A DNA stretch of 64,000 bases from JBGSUZ01 sp963677505 (lineage in GTDB: Bacteria > Bacillota > Clostridia > Peptostreptococcales > Acidaminobacteraceae). The notes under the pieces were generated by a model that was not told the DNA's origin, ran no database searches, and saw only the letters and a program-made list of their open reading frames with translations. Positions 35,620-44,749 of the stretch are shown here, piece after piece (within the stretch, counting starts at the first letter, position 1; each line of letters opens with the position of its first letter). The stretch is from contig CAXXWB010000048.1 in assembly GCA_963677505.2 (NCBI GenBank), positions 1 through 64,000 on the forward strand, in the 5' to 3' direction. A program made the position numbers and the translations under genes.

Positions 35620-37377
35620 GGGTGCTGTTGCAAATCTAGAAATCTAGAGGAGTAACAGCTCCTTTTTCGTAAATATTAATAGGTCTTATGTTGGGCTTTC
35701 TGATTGTTCGACTGTACTTTTGCTTCACCTCATATTTGGGACGCACTTAAATAAGCTTATTCTAAATTTTACTTGCTTTAGAATTAGGCTGTTTTTTTAT
35801 ACTCTATTATACCTGTTTGATTCTTGAGTATTTTAACGTGGAGCTTATTTAGATTCATTCCAATCGCCACTAGTGCTAGGTCGGATACAATCTTTTTCAT
35901 GCCTTTATGCCTAAATCGATCATATTTCAGTCCGTCTTTTAGCTTTGAAAACATTCCCTCGGCTTGTATTGAACGATTCATTCGTTGTTTGATACCCTCT
36001 GAGGTTTTTATGTTGTGGTTGGATTCTTCCCTGTATTTTTCAAATGCGGGTGAAAACTGAAATCTTTTCGATGTACCGCCTTCTAACTTCTTACTTTTGA
36101 TACACTGACTATTATAAGGACATTCAGCGCACTCAAAACAACCGTAAGAATGAAGTATATCCTTGTAGCCTGACGCGTATGTCCTTGTTCTATCTTTGAG
36201 TCTCACTAAATTTTTGCCCATTTTGCAGACATAAGCGTCTTCAGCTTCAAGGTAGGTCATATTTTCTCGTTTTCCGATGTCTGACTTTGATTTCTTACTT
36301 TTAGCAGTCTCGTAGTTTGATGGTTTTATATATGGCTTTAATCCTTTTTTATTCAAGTAGTCATAGTTTTCAACACTTTCATAACCTGCATCCGCCACGA
36401 TGTTTTCTAGATGCTTCCCATATGCAGGCCTCATCTGCTCTAAAAAAGGTTTCAAAGTATGCAGGTCGTTACTCTTCTGACTGCCCATCACTCCAACGAT
36501 AAAAGCTCCACTTGAAGCTAGTTGTATGTTATAGGCGGGCTTAAGCTGACCGTTCATCATGTGATCTTCTTTCATTCGCATGAAAGTTGCATCGTGGTCT
36601 GTTTTCGAGTAGCTATTTCGATTTCCCATGATATTTAGGTGTTCTTCATACTTTTCTAGTTTGTTAATCACATCTTCAAAATACTCATAGTCGCGTTGAT
36701 GCTGAGTTCTTCAATGAGTCGCTGTACCAGTTTCATCTGGTGCTTCTCAACAGCCTTACGCCAAACAAAGGTATAGCGTCCAGAAATGGCTTCAATCTTC
36801 GTGCCATCGATATAGAAATTTTTTAGATCAACGTGTCCTTCTTGAAGCAAAATCTCAACAAACTGGGTCAATAAATCTGACGAAACCGCTTCTAAAGAAT
36901 TGCGGAAACGATTGATGGTCGTGTGATCTGGTGCTTTGTTGCATTGAAGTAAAAATGTCCTCTCGTATCATAAGTACAAAAATCTTCAATCTTTCGGCAG
37001 GAATAAACGCCTTCACTGTAACAAAATAGAAGGACTTTTAACAAGATAATTGGGTCAACAGCTGGCTTTCTTCCCAAGGTGGAGTAGGTGCATAAAATAG
37101 AACTTAAATTCATCTCCTCAACGATATTGCACACCAACCGAACTTTACTATCTCTAGGAATATAATTTTCCACATCAAATTGCATTTTGAGTTGCAATGT
37201 GTGATGATTCTGAGTAAAATTGATATGAGTTAGATTGTTCGTCATAAAATAATTATAACTCACCAGAGCTGGCTCTTCGAGCCAGTTCTAAACATTTATA
37301 GAATAAAAATGACCTGTGACAAATCAAATGATTTGCTACAGGTCATTTCTTATTGGGGGCTATTTTGCAACAGCCCC
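35620..37377 (-). mobile_element. IS1182-family insertion sequence, copy 1 (defective)
   Basis: The ends read AAAAGG(G)TGCTGTTGCAAA on the left and, inverted, AAAAGGGGCTGTTGCAAAA on the right. A hairpin AATGACCTGT/ACAGGTCATT (about 37,307-37,350) lies inside the right end, upstream of the transposase, as in elements that block read-through transcription. Compared with copy 2, this copy lacks 127 bp between two GCTGAGTT octamers and has an extra TTTGTTGC octamer. Both break the transposase. Target-site duplications could not be assigned. Confidence 0.88.
35784..37263 (-). pseudogene. IS1182-family transposase, frameshifted and internally deleted
   Basis: A DDE transposase with N-terminal DUF772-type domain ('DSKVRLVCNIVEEMNLSS', 'GRKPAVDPIILLKVLLF') and C-terminal DDE_Tnp_1_6-type domain. 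The latter has 'YNIQLASSGAFIVG', 'ADAGYESVENYDYL', 'CAECPYNSQC', 'QAEGMFSKLKDG' and 'YDRFRHKG'. The frame is broken near 36,960-36,900 by an 8-bp insertion (TTTGTTGC) and near 36,710 by the 127-bp deletion. It is not functional as read. Confidence 0.88.
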
Positions 37378-37506
37378 TTTTATGTGGAGTTAAATTATAC
37401 TGTATTAAACATAAATATAATTTTGCAATCAGATTATAAAAACTGAATAAATATTGCATAAAAAGTATTAAGATATCATAAAAAGGAAAAAAATGTAGTA
37501 AAATCA

Positions 37507-37535
37507 TTGACATAATATGGTGGAAAATATATTAT
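37507..37535 (+). promoter_or_regulatory. Sigma-A-type promoter for the secreted-peptide gene
   Basis: TTGACA (37507-37512), 17-base spacer, TATTAT (37530-37535). The expected start of transcription (about 37,541-37,543) is the first base or two of the left arm of the 17-bp inverted repeat. Confidence 0.65.
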
Positions 37536-37540
37536 AAGCA

Positions 37541-38151
37541 TGCTGCATCACAAATTATGTATAGAAAGGGATAAAAATAATTAAAAGTAAAAAAATAGCA
37601 AGTTTGTTTATGTGTGCAATATTAGTTCTGTCATTTTCATTAGGCGCATTTGCTGACCAGGGAGCAAGTGGCTATCAGATAATTGCTACATATAAGATTC
37701 CTCAGCAATCTCCACTGATTGATGTACAAATATCTTCTGTGCATTCAAATAATGTTGGAGCTCCTTATGGCTATGTTAAACATCAGAATATAGTTATTAA
37801 AACTCTCGCAGGTTATGTTCAAGTTGCTAATTTACATGTATGGTCAGAACCTTGTAAAAAAGGTAAATCTGTAAAAGATATTCATCTTTTTGATAACAGC
37901 AGAGGAATAAATATAACTATTTGTGAAAGTGATTTGGATAGTGCTAAACGTGCTTTACAAAATTCACTTGAAAGTATTGGATATGGGTTATCTACTGTAC
38001 TTAAAGATCTCGGATTTGCAGCAGCTGGAATAGCAATAGTTAGTGCTTTATATACTTTAGCTGAATGGATTATTGTACATTTATGGTGGGTATTGATGTT
38101 TGCTTAAGTAATCTGACTAATTAAAATATCAATCTAATTTGTGATGCAGCA
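37541..38151. repeat. Perfect 17-bp inverted repeat bracketing the secreted-peptide gene
   Basis: TGCTGCATCACAAATTA at 37541-37557 and its exact reverse complement at 38135-38151 enclose the whole 528-bp reading frame. In the mRNA the two arms would pair the 5' leader with the 3' region. The alternatives are the ends of a small mobile or invertible cassette. Confidence 0.8.
37580..38107 (+). CDS. Secreted two-cysteine peptide precursor with hydrophobic C-terminus, unknown; candidate bacteriocin or signal
   Basis: 175 aa if translation starts at ATT 37580, 9 bases after GAAAGGG. That start gives a textbook Sec signal peptide: a Lys-rich start (KSKK), hydrophobic 'IASLFMCAILVLSFSLG' and cleavage after 'AFA'. 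A TTG at 37604 is the first standard start but has no RBS and loses the basic end. The mature part (~150 aa) has two Cys ('SEPCKKG', 'ITICESD') about 24 apart, suited to a disulfide, then a helix and a terminal membrane-type segment 'LYTLAEWIIVHLWWVLMF'. No known family was recognised. Promoter, signal peptide, island context and downstream ABC exporter suggest an exported antimicrobial or pheromone; this is inference. Confidence 0.6.
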   Translation: MKSKKIASLFMCAILVLSFSLGAFADQGASGYQIIATYKIPQQSPLIDVQISSVHSNNVGAPYGYVKHQNIVIKTLAGYVQVANLHVWSEPCKKGKSVKDIHLFDNSRGINITICESDLDSAKRALQNSLESIGYGLSTVLKDLGFAAAGIAIVSALYTLAEWIIVHLWWVLMFA

Positions 38152-38256
38152 GGTATAATGTATTTACAGGAACTAGTCAAACTTGAAACACAAAAAATTC
38201 AGAGTATTATAATTGAGTATCGTATTTTCAATTGTAGAGAACTAAGGAGATTTATT

Positions 38257-39171
38257 ATGGCGATTTATCATTTGTATTTTAATGAGTGTATTCAAAAAAT
38301 AGATTCTAGAATAATTTGTAGGATATTGAACAAAACTGATTACTTTACGATTTACAGTTACGAAAATCCATTAGGAATTGATTTTAATAAATATAATTTG
38401 GAAGAATGCATATCTTCAAATGTTCCAATTTCATCGGCTGTTGATTTCAATGTTAAAAATTATAGATTTGTTTTTAAAAGTTTATATAACAATGCCACAG
38501 TAATAAGGTTTTATACTGATTGTAAAACATCTGAGAAATTGATGAAGAATTTTGAAATGTCTTCAGAAATTGTAGATGATAATTGTGTAAGGTGTGTATT
38601 AAAAATAGATAAGGATTTAGTAAAATACGTTGATGCGTACGTTGATGATATTAGATCAAGCTCCTTTATTAAAAACAATCAGGTAATTGCAAATTTATTT
38701 TTAGATAACGATAGATTCACTTGTACTTATTTTGGGGATGTTCGTCCATCTGAAACTTTTTCTGATATTCAAAAGCAAGATAGTGTTTATATAGTTGACG
38801 GTAAGCGCAGAGAATATGAGTATAATTTTGAATCATTTTTTAAAGAAATGGTAGATATATCTGAGCATAAATTCATCAAGTATGATAGATTCTCAAATGG
38901 TTTTTTTAGTTTGTATTTTAGTGATTACAATCAAAGAATATTACTACATTTTGATGTGGCTCGAAAGTATATAAAAATGAGTATGACAGATGACGATATA
39001 GAATATTTCTATGAAAATAATATAGATTTGTCGGATTTTATTCATATTAAAGATTATTCTATTGAAGAATCTTGTGTGTATAATCCAACTGTTATTAATA
39101 TTTTTGAGTCTCCATTACCAGATAATGATTTGCAAAATTGGATTATCGATAGCTTTGATAACTTGGAATAG
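38257..39171 (+). CDS. Unknown 304-aa acidic protein of the IS-bounded island
   Basis: An AT-rich gene with a strong RBS (AAGGAG, 8 bases before ATG 38257); the frame extends 33 codons further upstream without an RBS. The product is soluble, rich in Asp/Asn/Ile/Phe/Tyr, without signal peptide, membrane helix or recognised motif. It lies between the secreted peptide gene and the ABC exporter, all in one direction, so a role in maturation, sensing or immunity of the peptide is possible. TATAAT at 38154-38159 could be part of a second promoter. No family was recognised. Confidence 0.6.
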   Translation: MAIYHLYFNECIQKIDSRIICRILNKTDYFTIYSYENPLGIDFNKYNLEECISSNVPISSAVDFNVKNYRFVFKSLYNNATVIRFYTDCKTSEKLMKNFEMSSEIVDDNCVRCVLKIDKDLVKYVDAYVDDIRSSSFIKNNQVIANLFLDNDRFTCTYFGDVRPSETFSDIQKQDSVYIVDGKRREYEYNFESFFKEMVDISEHKFIKYDRFSNGFFSLYFSDYNQRILLHFDVARKYIKMSMTDDDIEYFYENNIDLSDFIHIKDYSIEESCVYNPTVINIFESPLPDNDLQNWIIDSFDNLE

Positions 39172-39215
39172 ATTAGAGTATTTAAAAATGATAGATTGTG
39201 AGGGCGTGTAATATT

Positions 39216-40136
39216 ATGAAAAAAGAAGTTATAATTAACGTTGACAATATAACTAAGCGTATTAACAAGACGAATCTCTTAGATGGGTTTACTTTCAAGG
39301 TAATAGATGGCGAAATATTAGGTTTACTTGGACCTAACGGTTCTGGAAAAACCACATTAATTAGAACAATACTTGGTTTAATGAGTATTGATCAAGGTAC
39401 AATATCAATTTATGACAAATCTATAAAGAATAATTTTGAGGAAATAATTTCTAAAGTGGGAGCGATTGTTGAAAAACCTTGTCTATATGAACATTTATCT
39501 GGTAATGCGAACTTAAAAATATTTGCTGATTTCTATACAGAAATTGACAATGAATATATTGAAAGTTTAATAGATATTTTTGAGCTTCGTAATGACCTCA
39601 ATAAACGTGTAAGTAAATATTCGTTAGGAATGAAACAACGATTGGCACTCATAATATCATTGATTAATAAGCCTAAAATATTGATTTTAGATGAACCAAC
39701 TAACGGCCTTGATCCTGTTGGAATAGTAAATCTTAGACGTTTTTTAATTACACTAAATCAAACGTATAAGACGACAATAATTATTTCTAGTCACATTTTA
39801 TCGGAAATAGAAGTAATTTGTGACAGAGCAATAGTAATTAATAAGGGGAAACTAATAAAGATATTTGATATTAAAGATCTATCCATGGATGAGAAATACT
39901 ATAAAATAAGTACTAAATCAAGTGATGAGGCATCAAAAATTGTAAATTTGCTTGAACAGTCTAATATTAATATCATTGAAAAAATTGATATGGATATATT
40001 GATATCAATAGATGAAGAGAAAGCCAGTGAGATAATTAGTGAGATTTATTTAAATGGACTTACTATTGTGTCTGCTAGTTTCTGCAATAAATCTCTTGAG
40101 GATGACTATTTTGATTTGATTGGGGGGGTATGTTAA
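39216..40136 (+). CDS. ABC transporter ATP-binding protein (BcrA/LanF-like)
   Basis: A 306-aa ATPase with Walker A 'LLGPNGSGKTTLIRTILG', Q-loop 'GAIVEKPCLYEHLSG', signature 'SKYSLGMKQRLALI', Walker B 'ILILDEPTNGLDP' and switch His 'IISSHILSEIE'. The C-terminal ~80 residues are the accessory region of BcrA/NatA-like exporters, which often give self-resistance to bacteriocins or lantibiotics. The permease gene starts 1 base after its stop, so they form one exporter. The ATG at 39216 is preferred to the upstream GTG. Confidence 0.88.
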   Translation: MKKEVIINVDNITKRINKTNLLDGFTFKVIDGEILGLLGPNGSGKTTLIRTILGLMSIDQGTISIYDKSIKNNFEEIISKVGAIVEKPCLYEHLSGNANLKIFADFYTEIDNEYIESLIDIFELRNDLNKRVSKYSLGMKQRLALIISLINKPKILILDEPTNGLDPVGIVNLRRFLITLNQTYKTTIIISSHILSEIEVICDRAIVINKGKLIKIFDIKDLSMDEKYYKISTKSSDEASKIVNLLEQSNINIIEKIDMDILISIDEEKASEIISEIYLNGLTIVSASFCNKSLEDDYFDLIGGVC

Positions 40137-40137
40137 C

Positions 40138-40944
40138 ATGAAAATTAACAGGAATTTAAATATAATAAAAAATGAGTATATAAAAAACGTTGTAAATAAA
40201 ACGTCAATAGCATTTTTAATATTGGCGTTTATTTATGCATCTTTAGTATCAAAGCAATTTATCATTTCTGGGCAGGAAACAGTTACATTCTGGAGCTACT
40301 TATATAATTCGTTTAGTAATTACGGACTATTCACAATTTTTTTAATTGTAAACGCAACTAAAGTAATTTCTACTGAATATGAGAGTGGAACAATTGCGCA
40401 AATTGCAATTACACCAATAAAAAGAAGCAATATTATTTTATATAAGTTTATTTATATATTATCTTTTTCTTTATTACTGATGTTAATACACGTTTTAATA
40501 TATTCGTTAGTAGGAGTTGTGAAGTTTGGAAATACAATCTTTGACTATGATGGATTGTTATATATTAAGAATCATGTTGAGACAGTAAATTTTGTAAATT
40601 TAACTATTTTGAGTGCATTCAGTATGTTTATTGATAGTATTATATTCTCTTCATTAGCGTTTATGCTGGCGATATTATTTAGAAAGCCAATTGCACCAAT
40701 TATTATGACTTTCGTGATTTGGATTTCGGGTGCAGTATTTAATGTGGTAAGTAATGGGACTATAATAAAAAAATTGTTATTTACATCAAACATTCATATA
40801 GTAAATTGCATTACTGGAAATGGAACCGTAAGTGGCAATGGATTTTTTATTTCGTTAAGTATATTACTTGTGTATGTACTGGCTTTTCTAATTATAGCTC
40901 AGATAAAATTTTGTAATACAGATATAAGAAATAACATGAATTAA
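40138..40944 (+). CDS. ABC-2-type permease of the island exporter
   Basis: A 268-aa membrane protein with six predicted helices (about 22-40, 55-75, 105-130, 155-185, 190-210, 240-260). 'TKVISTEYESGTIAQIAITPIKR' (residues 75-97, in two runs) is the coupling region typical of ABC-2/BcrB-type permeases. The ATG follows GGGGGGT and the ATPase stop by one base. With the ATPase it should export, or remove from the membrane, a hydrophobic compound, plausibly the peptide encoded at 37,580. Confidence 0.85.
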   Translation: MKINRNLNIIKNEYIKNVVNKTSIAFLILAFIYASLVSKQFIISGQETVTFWSYLYNSFSNYGLFTIFLIVNATKVISTEYESGTIAQIAITPIKRSNIILYKFIYILSFSLLLMLIHVLIYSLVGVVKFGNTIFDYDGLLYIKNHVETVNFVNLTILSAFSMFIDSIIFSSLAFMLAILFRKPIAPIIMTFVIWISGAVFNVVSNGTIIKKLLFTSNIHIVNCITGNGTVSGNGFFISLSILLVYVLAFLIIAQIKFCNTDIRNNMN

Positions 40945-41038
40945 TAAGTGAGGAAATTGCATAATTGCTCGCTTATCGATGAAAAAACGAAAGTCACTGA
41001 GTTAAGACCCTTCATCTCCACCATAAGAATTTTGAAAA

Positions 41039-42253
41039 GGTGCTGTTGCAAATCTAGAAATCTAGAGGAGTAGCTGCTCCTTTTTCGTAAATATTGACAA
41101 GTCTTATGTTGGGCTTTCTGATTGTTCGACTGTACTTTTGCTTCACCTCATATTTGGGACGCACTTAAATAAGCTTATTCTAAATTTTACTTGCTCTAAA
41201 AAAGGTTTCAAAGTATGCAGGTCGTTACTCTTCTGACTGCCCATCACTCCAACGATAAAAGCTCCACTTGAAGCTAGTTGTATGTTATAGGCTGGCTTAA
41301 GCTGACCGTTCATCATGTGATCTTCTTTCATTCGCATGAAAGTTGCGTCGTGGTCTGTTTTCGAGTAGCTATTTCGATTTCCCATGATATTTAGGTGTTC
41401 TTCATACTTTTCTAGTTTGTTAATCACATCTTCAAAATACTCATAGTCGCGTTGATGCTGAGTTTTTCGTTTTCCTATACCATGAACAAATACGATTTTA
41501 CTTTGAGTACATATATTTCGGATGCTGTTAAAATGTCTTTTTACAGACTTCATGACATCATTCAGACTGCTGTCTTCTGGCAAGCTGAGTTCTTCAATGA
41601 GTCGCTGTACCAGTTTCATCTGGTGCTTCTCAACAGCCTTACGCCAAACAAAGGTATAGCGTCCAGAAATGGCTTCAATCTTCGTGCCATCGATATAGAA
41701 ATTTTTTAGATCAACGTGTCCCTCTTGAAGCAAAATCTCAACAAACTGGGTCAATAAATCTGACGAAACCGCTTCTAAAGAATTGCGGAAACGATTGATG
41801 GTCGTGTGATCTGGTGCATTGAAGTAAAAAATGTCCTCTCGTATCATAAGTACAAAAATCTTCAATCTTTCGGCAGGAATAAACGCCTTCACTGTAACAA
41901 AATAGAAGGACTTTTAACAAGATAATTGGGTCAACAGCTGGCTTTCTTCCCAAGGTGGAGTAGGTGCATAAAATAGAACTTAAATTCATCTCCTCAACGA
42001 TATTGCACACCAACCGAACTTTACTATCTCTAGGAATATAAGTTTCCACATCAAATTGCATTTTGAGTTGCAATGTGTGATGATTCTGAGTAAAATTGAT
42101 ATGAGTTAGATTGTTCGTCATAAAATAATTATAACTCACCAGAACTGGCTCTTCGAGTCAGTTCTAAACATTTATAGAATAAAAATGACCTGTGACAAAT
42201 CAAATGATTTGCTACAGGTCATTTCTTATTGGGGGCTATTTTGCAACAGCCCC
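41039..42253 (-). mobile_element. IS1182-family insertion sequence, copy 2 (defective, same orientation)
   Basis: Near-identical to copy 1 at both ends and in the shared interior. It retains the 127 bp lost from copy 1 but lacks about 662 bp of the transposase 3' half, with the junction at a TGCT shared by both edges (41,19x). The two copies in direct orientation bound a 3.7-kb AT-rich island, a composite-transposon layout. Confidence 0.88.
41143..42139 (-). pseudogene. IS1182-family transposase remnant
   Basis: The N-terminal domain (42139 down to about 41,830) and the middle region ('RNICTQSKIVFVHGIGKRKT', 'YSKTDHDATFMRMKEDHMM') are present. The catalytic C-terminal part is deleted, and the frame shifts near 41,830 at an A-run. 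The protein ends in unrelated residues from beyond the deletion. It is non-functional, yet it contains exactly the block missing from copy 1. Confidence 0.87.
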
Positions 42254-42373
42254 TTTTTTTGCCCATTACAGAAAGGTTAGAATCCGAAGTTTCTTACGCA
42301 TTTTTCAATGAATTGTGATATGCTTAACTGAGTACAATTATTTTGAAACACTTCATTTGAGGAGGAAGACCTT

Positions 42374-42949
42374 ATGCAATCCCAAGAAAAAAAACAATCC
42401 ATTTGGATTCGCTTTATAAAAATTGCACAGTACCCCGTTTTGATTTGTGTGGCGGCGGCTGGAATCATTGCATATAATGGCTGGAATACCATGAAAATTG
42501 AACCTCTGCTCCAGTACAGAGAATTTAAGTACTATGAAAGTGCAGAACGGTATTTGAGAGAAAACTATAATTTAAATACCAATGACATAGAGGCGTGGAT
42601 TGGCAATTCTAAAGGGAACTACATCTTCTTTCAGGCAGGTCTAATGTTCCAAAATGTAGCACCTTTTCAAATGGCATTTCTTTATGAAAATGGCTTTCCG
42701 GTAGAAAAGGAAAATATACTATGGCACCCCATAGACGATCGATATAGCCTTGACCTTGAACTTGCTGAAGTGTATCAGGAGAATAATACCATGTTCTTAA
42801 GGTTGAAAGGGACTTTAGTTTTTACGCCAAGACCTTTCATCGACATGCTTAAAACAAAGCGACTTCTTGCAGAAGGTTTTGTTGAGGAAGATGGAAGATA
42901 CATAAAACCCATTGAGCACAACTTAAAACTCAATGCTAAATTGAGATAA
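42374..42949 (+). CDS. Single-pass membrane-anchored protein of unknown function
   Basis: 191 aa with a short basic cytosolic start, one membrane helix ('IAQYPVLICVAAAGIIAY', residues 21-38) and an external domain of about 150 residues with no recognised family. RBS AGGAGGAAG before ATG 42374. It lies just outside the IS-bounded island and has the base composition of the surrounding chromosome. A strong terminator follows. Confidence 0.65.
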   Translation: MQSQEKKQSIWIRFIKIAQYPVLICVAAAGIIAYNGWNTMKIEPLLQYREFKYYESAERYLRENYNLNTNDIEAWIGNSKGNYIFFQAGLMFQNVAPFQMAFLYENGFPVEKENILWHPIDDRYSLDLELAEVYQENNTMFLRLKGTLVFTPRPFIDMLKTKRLLAEGFVEEDGRYIKPIEHNLKLNAKLR

Positions 42950-42951
42950 TT

Positions 42952-42997
42952 AAAAACCCTCAACCACCTGCTGAATCAGCAAGTTGTTGAGGGTTTT
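42952..42997. terminator. Bidirectional terminator
   Basis: AAAACCCTCAAC ... GTTGAGGGTTTT with an inner GCTGA/TCAGC pair, between two convergent genes. Confidence 0.88.
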
Positions 42998-43023
42998 CTA
43001 TTATCTTGATGAGGAAAAATGGA

Positions 43024-44581
43024 TTAAACGGTCTTGGTTGTCCATTCCTCACAGTTCCAGATTTCTGTAGCAACTTCTCTGTAGAATTCAGGTTCATGGC
43101 TGATCAGGAGAATGCTGCCTTTATAAGCTTTAAGGGCACGCTTAAGTTCTTCTTTGGCGTCCACGTCTAAGTGGTTCGTCGGCTCATCTAGAATGAGAAG
43201 ATTAGATTCTCTGTTAATGAGCTTACAAAGTCTGACCTTGGCCTGCTCGCCTCCTGAGAGAACCAAAATTTTAGATTCTATATGTTTTGTCGTCAGACCA
43301 CATTTTGCAAGAACTGCACGAATTTCATATTGGGTAAAACCAGGGAAGGTTTCCCATACTTCTTCAATACAGGTATTGTAGTTGGCTTCTTTCATTTCTT
43401 GCTCAAAGTAACCTGAGAAGATTTGCTCCCCATGTTCCACTTTGCCTGAAATCGGTTTGTTAAGCCCCATGATACTGCGGATTAGCGTCGTTTTACCGAT
43501 GCCGTTGGCGCCTGTAAGGGCAATTTTCTGACCCCTGTCCATACGTAAGTTGAGCGGCTTTGAAAGAGGCTCGTCATAACCGATGATAAGGTCAGTGGTT
43601 TTGAAAATCAGCTTGCCTGAAGAACGGGATTCTTTAAAATTAAATTCAGGTTTTGGACGCTCTGCCGCGAGTTCAATAACGTCCATTTTGTCCAGCTTCT
43701 TTTGCCTAGACATGGCCATGTTACGGGTGGCAACTCTGGCTTTGTTTCTTTGCACAAAGTCCTGAAGATCAGAAATCTCTTGTTGTTGGCGTTTAAAAGC
43801 TGACTCTAACTGAGATTTTTTCATTTCGTAAATGCTCATAAAGTTGTCATAGTCCCCAACGTAGCGGTTAAGCTCTTGGTTTTCCATGTGATAAATTAAG
43901 TTGATAACGCTGTTCACAAAGGGAATGTCATGTGAAATCAAAATGAAGGCGTTTTCATAGTCGTTCAAATAACGCTTGAGCCATTCGACGTGAATTTCAT
44001 CAAGGTAGTTGGTAGGCTCGTCCAGAAGAAGAATATCTGGTTTTTCAAGAAGAAGTTTCGCAAGAAGGACTTTCGTTCTTTGACCTCCAGAAAGCTCATT
44101 GACATCTTTGTCTAGACCCACATCTAAGAGACCAAGACCACGGGCAATCTCCTCTACTTTAGAATCGATGGTATAAAAATCGTTGTGGGTCAATAAATCT
44201 TGAAGGGTGCCCACTTCGTGAAGCATGTCTTCCATTTCTTCTGGGGTTACTTCTCCCATTTGCATATAAAGGGCATTGATGCGTTCTTCCATTTCGAAGA
44301 GGTAATTGAAAGCGGTTTTCAATACATCTCTCACGGTCATACCAGGGTTAAGGACCGTGTGTTTGATCTAAGTAGCCTACACGAACGCCTTTTGACCACT
44401 CTACATCCCCTTCGTCAGGCATGAGTTTGCTGGTGATGATGTTCATAAAGGTAGATTTACCTTCGCCATTGGCACCAATGAGTCCAATGTGTTCGCCTTT
44501 TAAAAGACGAAAAGAGACGTTATTGAAGATCGCACGGTCGCCAAAGCCGTGGCTAAGGTTCGTAACGGTTAAAATACTCAT
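43024..44581 (-). pseudogene. ABC-F family ATPase (ribosome-associated), one frameshift
   Basis: A soluble twin-ATPase of the ABC-F family acting on the ribosome, with no membrane domain. The first cassette has 'GLIGANGEGKSTFM' and 'ELSGGQRTKVLLAKLL' with 'ILLLDEPTNYLDEIHVEW'; the second has 'ALTGANGIGKTTLIRSI' and 'VLSGGEQAKVRLCKL' with 'LLILDEPTNHLDVDAKEE'. The linker between them is charged. The frame breaks at 44,345-44,365. Removing one T from the TTT on the plus strand restores the expected 'VGYLDQHTVLNPGMTV', giving a normal protein of about 518 aa. A sequencing indel is more likely than real loss. Confidence 0.88.
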
Positions 44582-44749
44582 AAATATATTCCTTTCCTTT
44601 CTATATCAAAAAAATCATAGCGAATCAAAAGTTTCCTATTACATTATATGTGAAATGGAAATGAAATCAACTTTTAAATAATTAGTAGATTAGACCTTTC
44701 GAGAAGTCCCACAATTAGGTAAGATAGAACAAAGGGGAGTGACAGTGCA

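Noticed and set aside
37580..38107. Assignment of the secreted peptide to SdpC or lactococcin-972 families
   Set aside because: Signal peptide, Cys pair and hydrophobic tail are only general similarities; no family motif could be matched.
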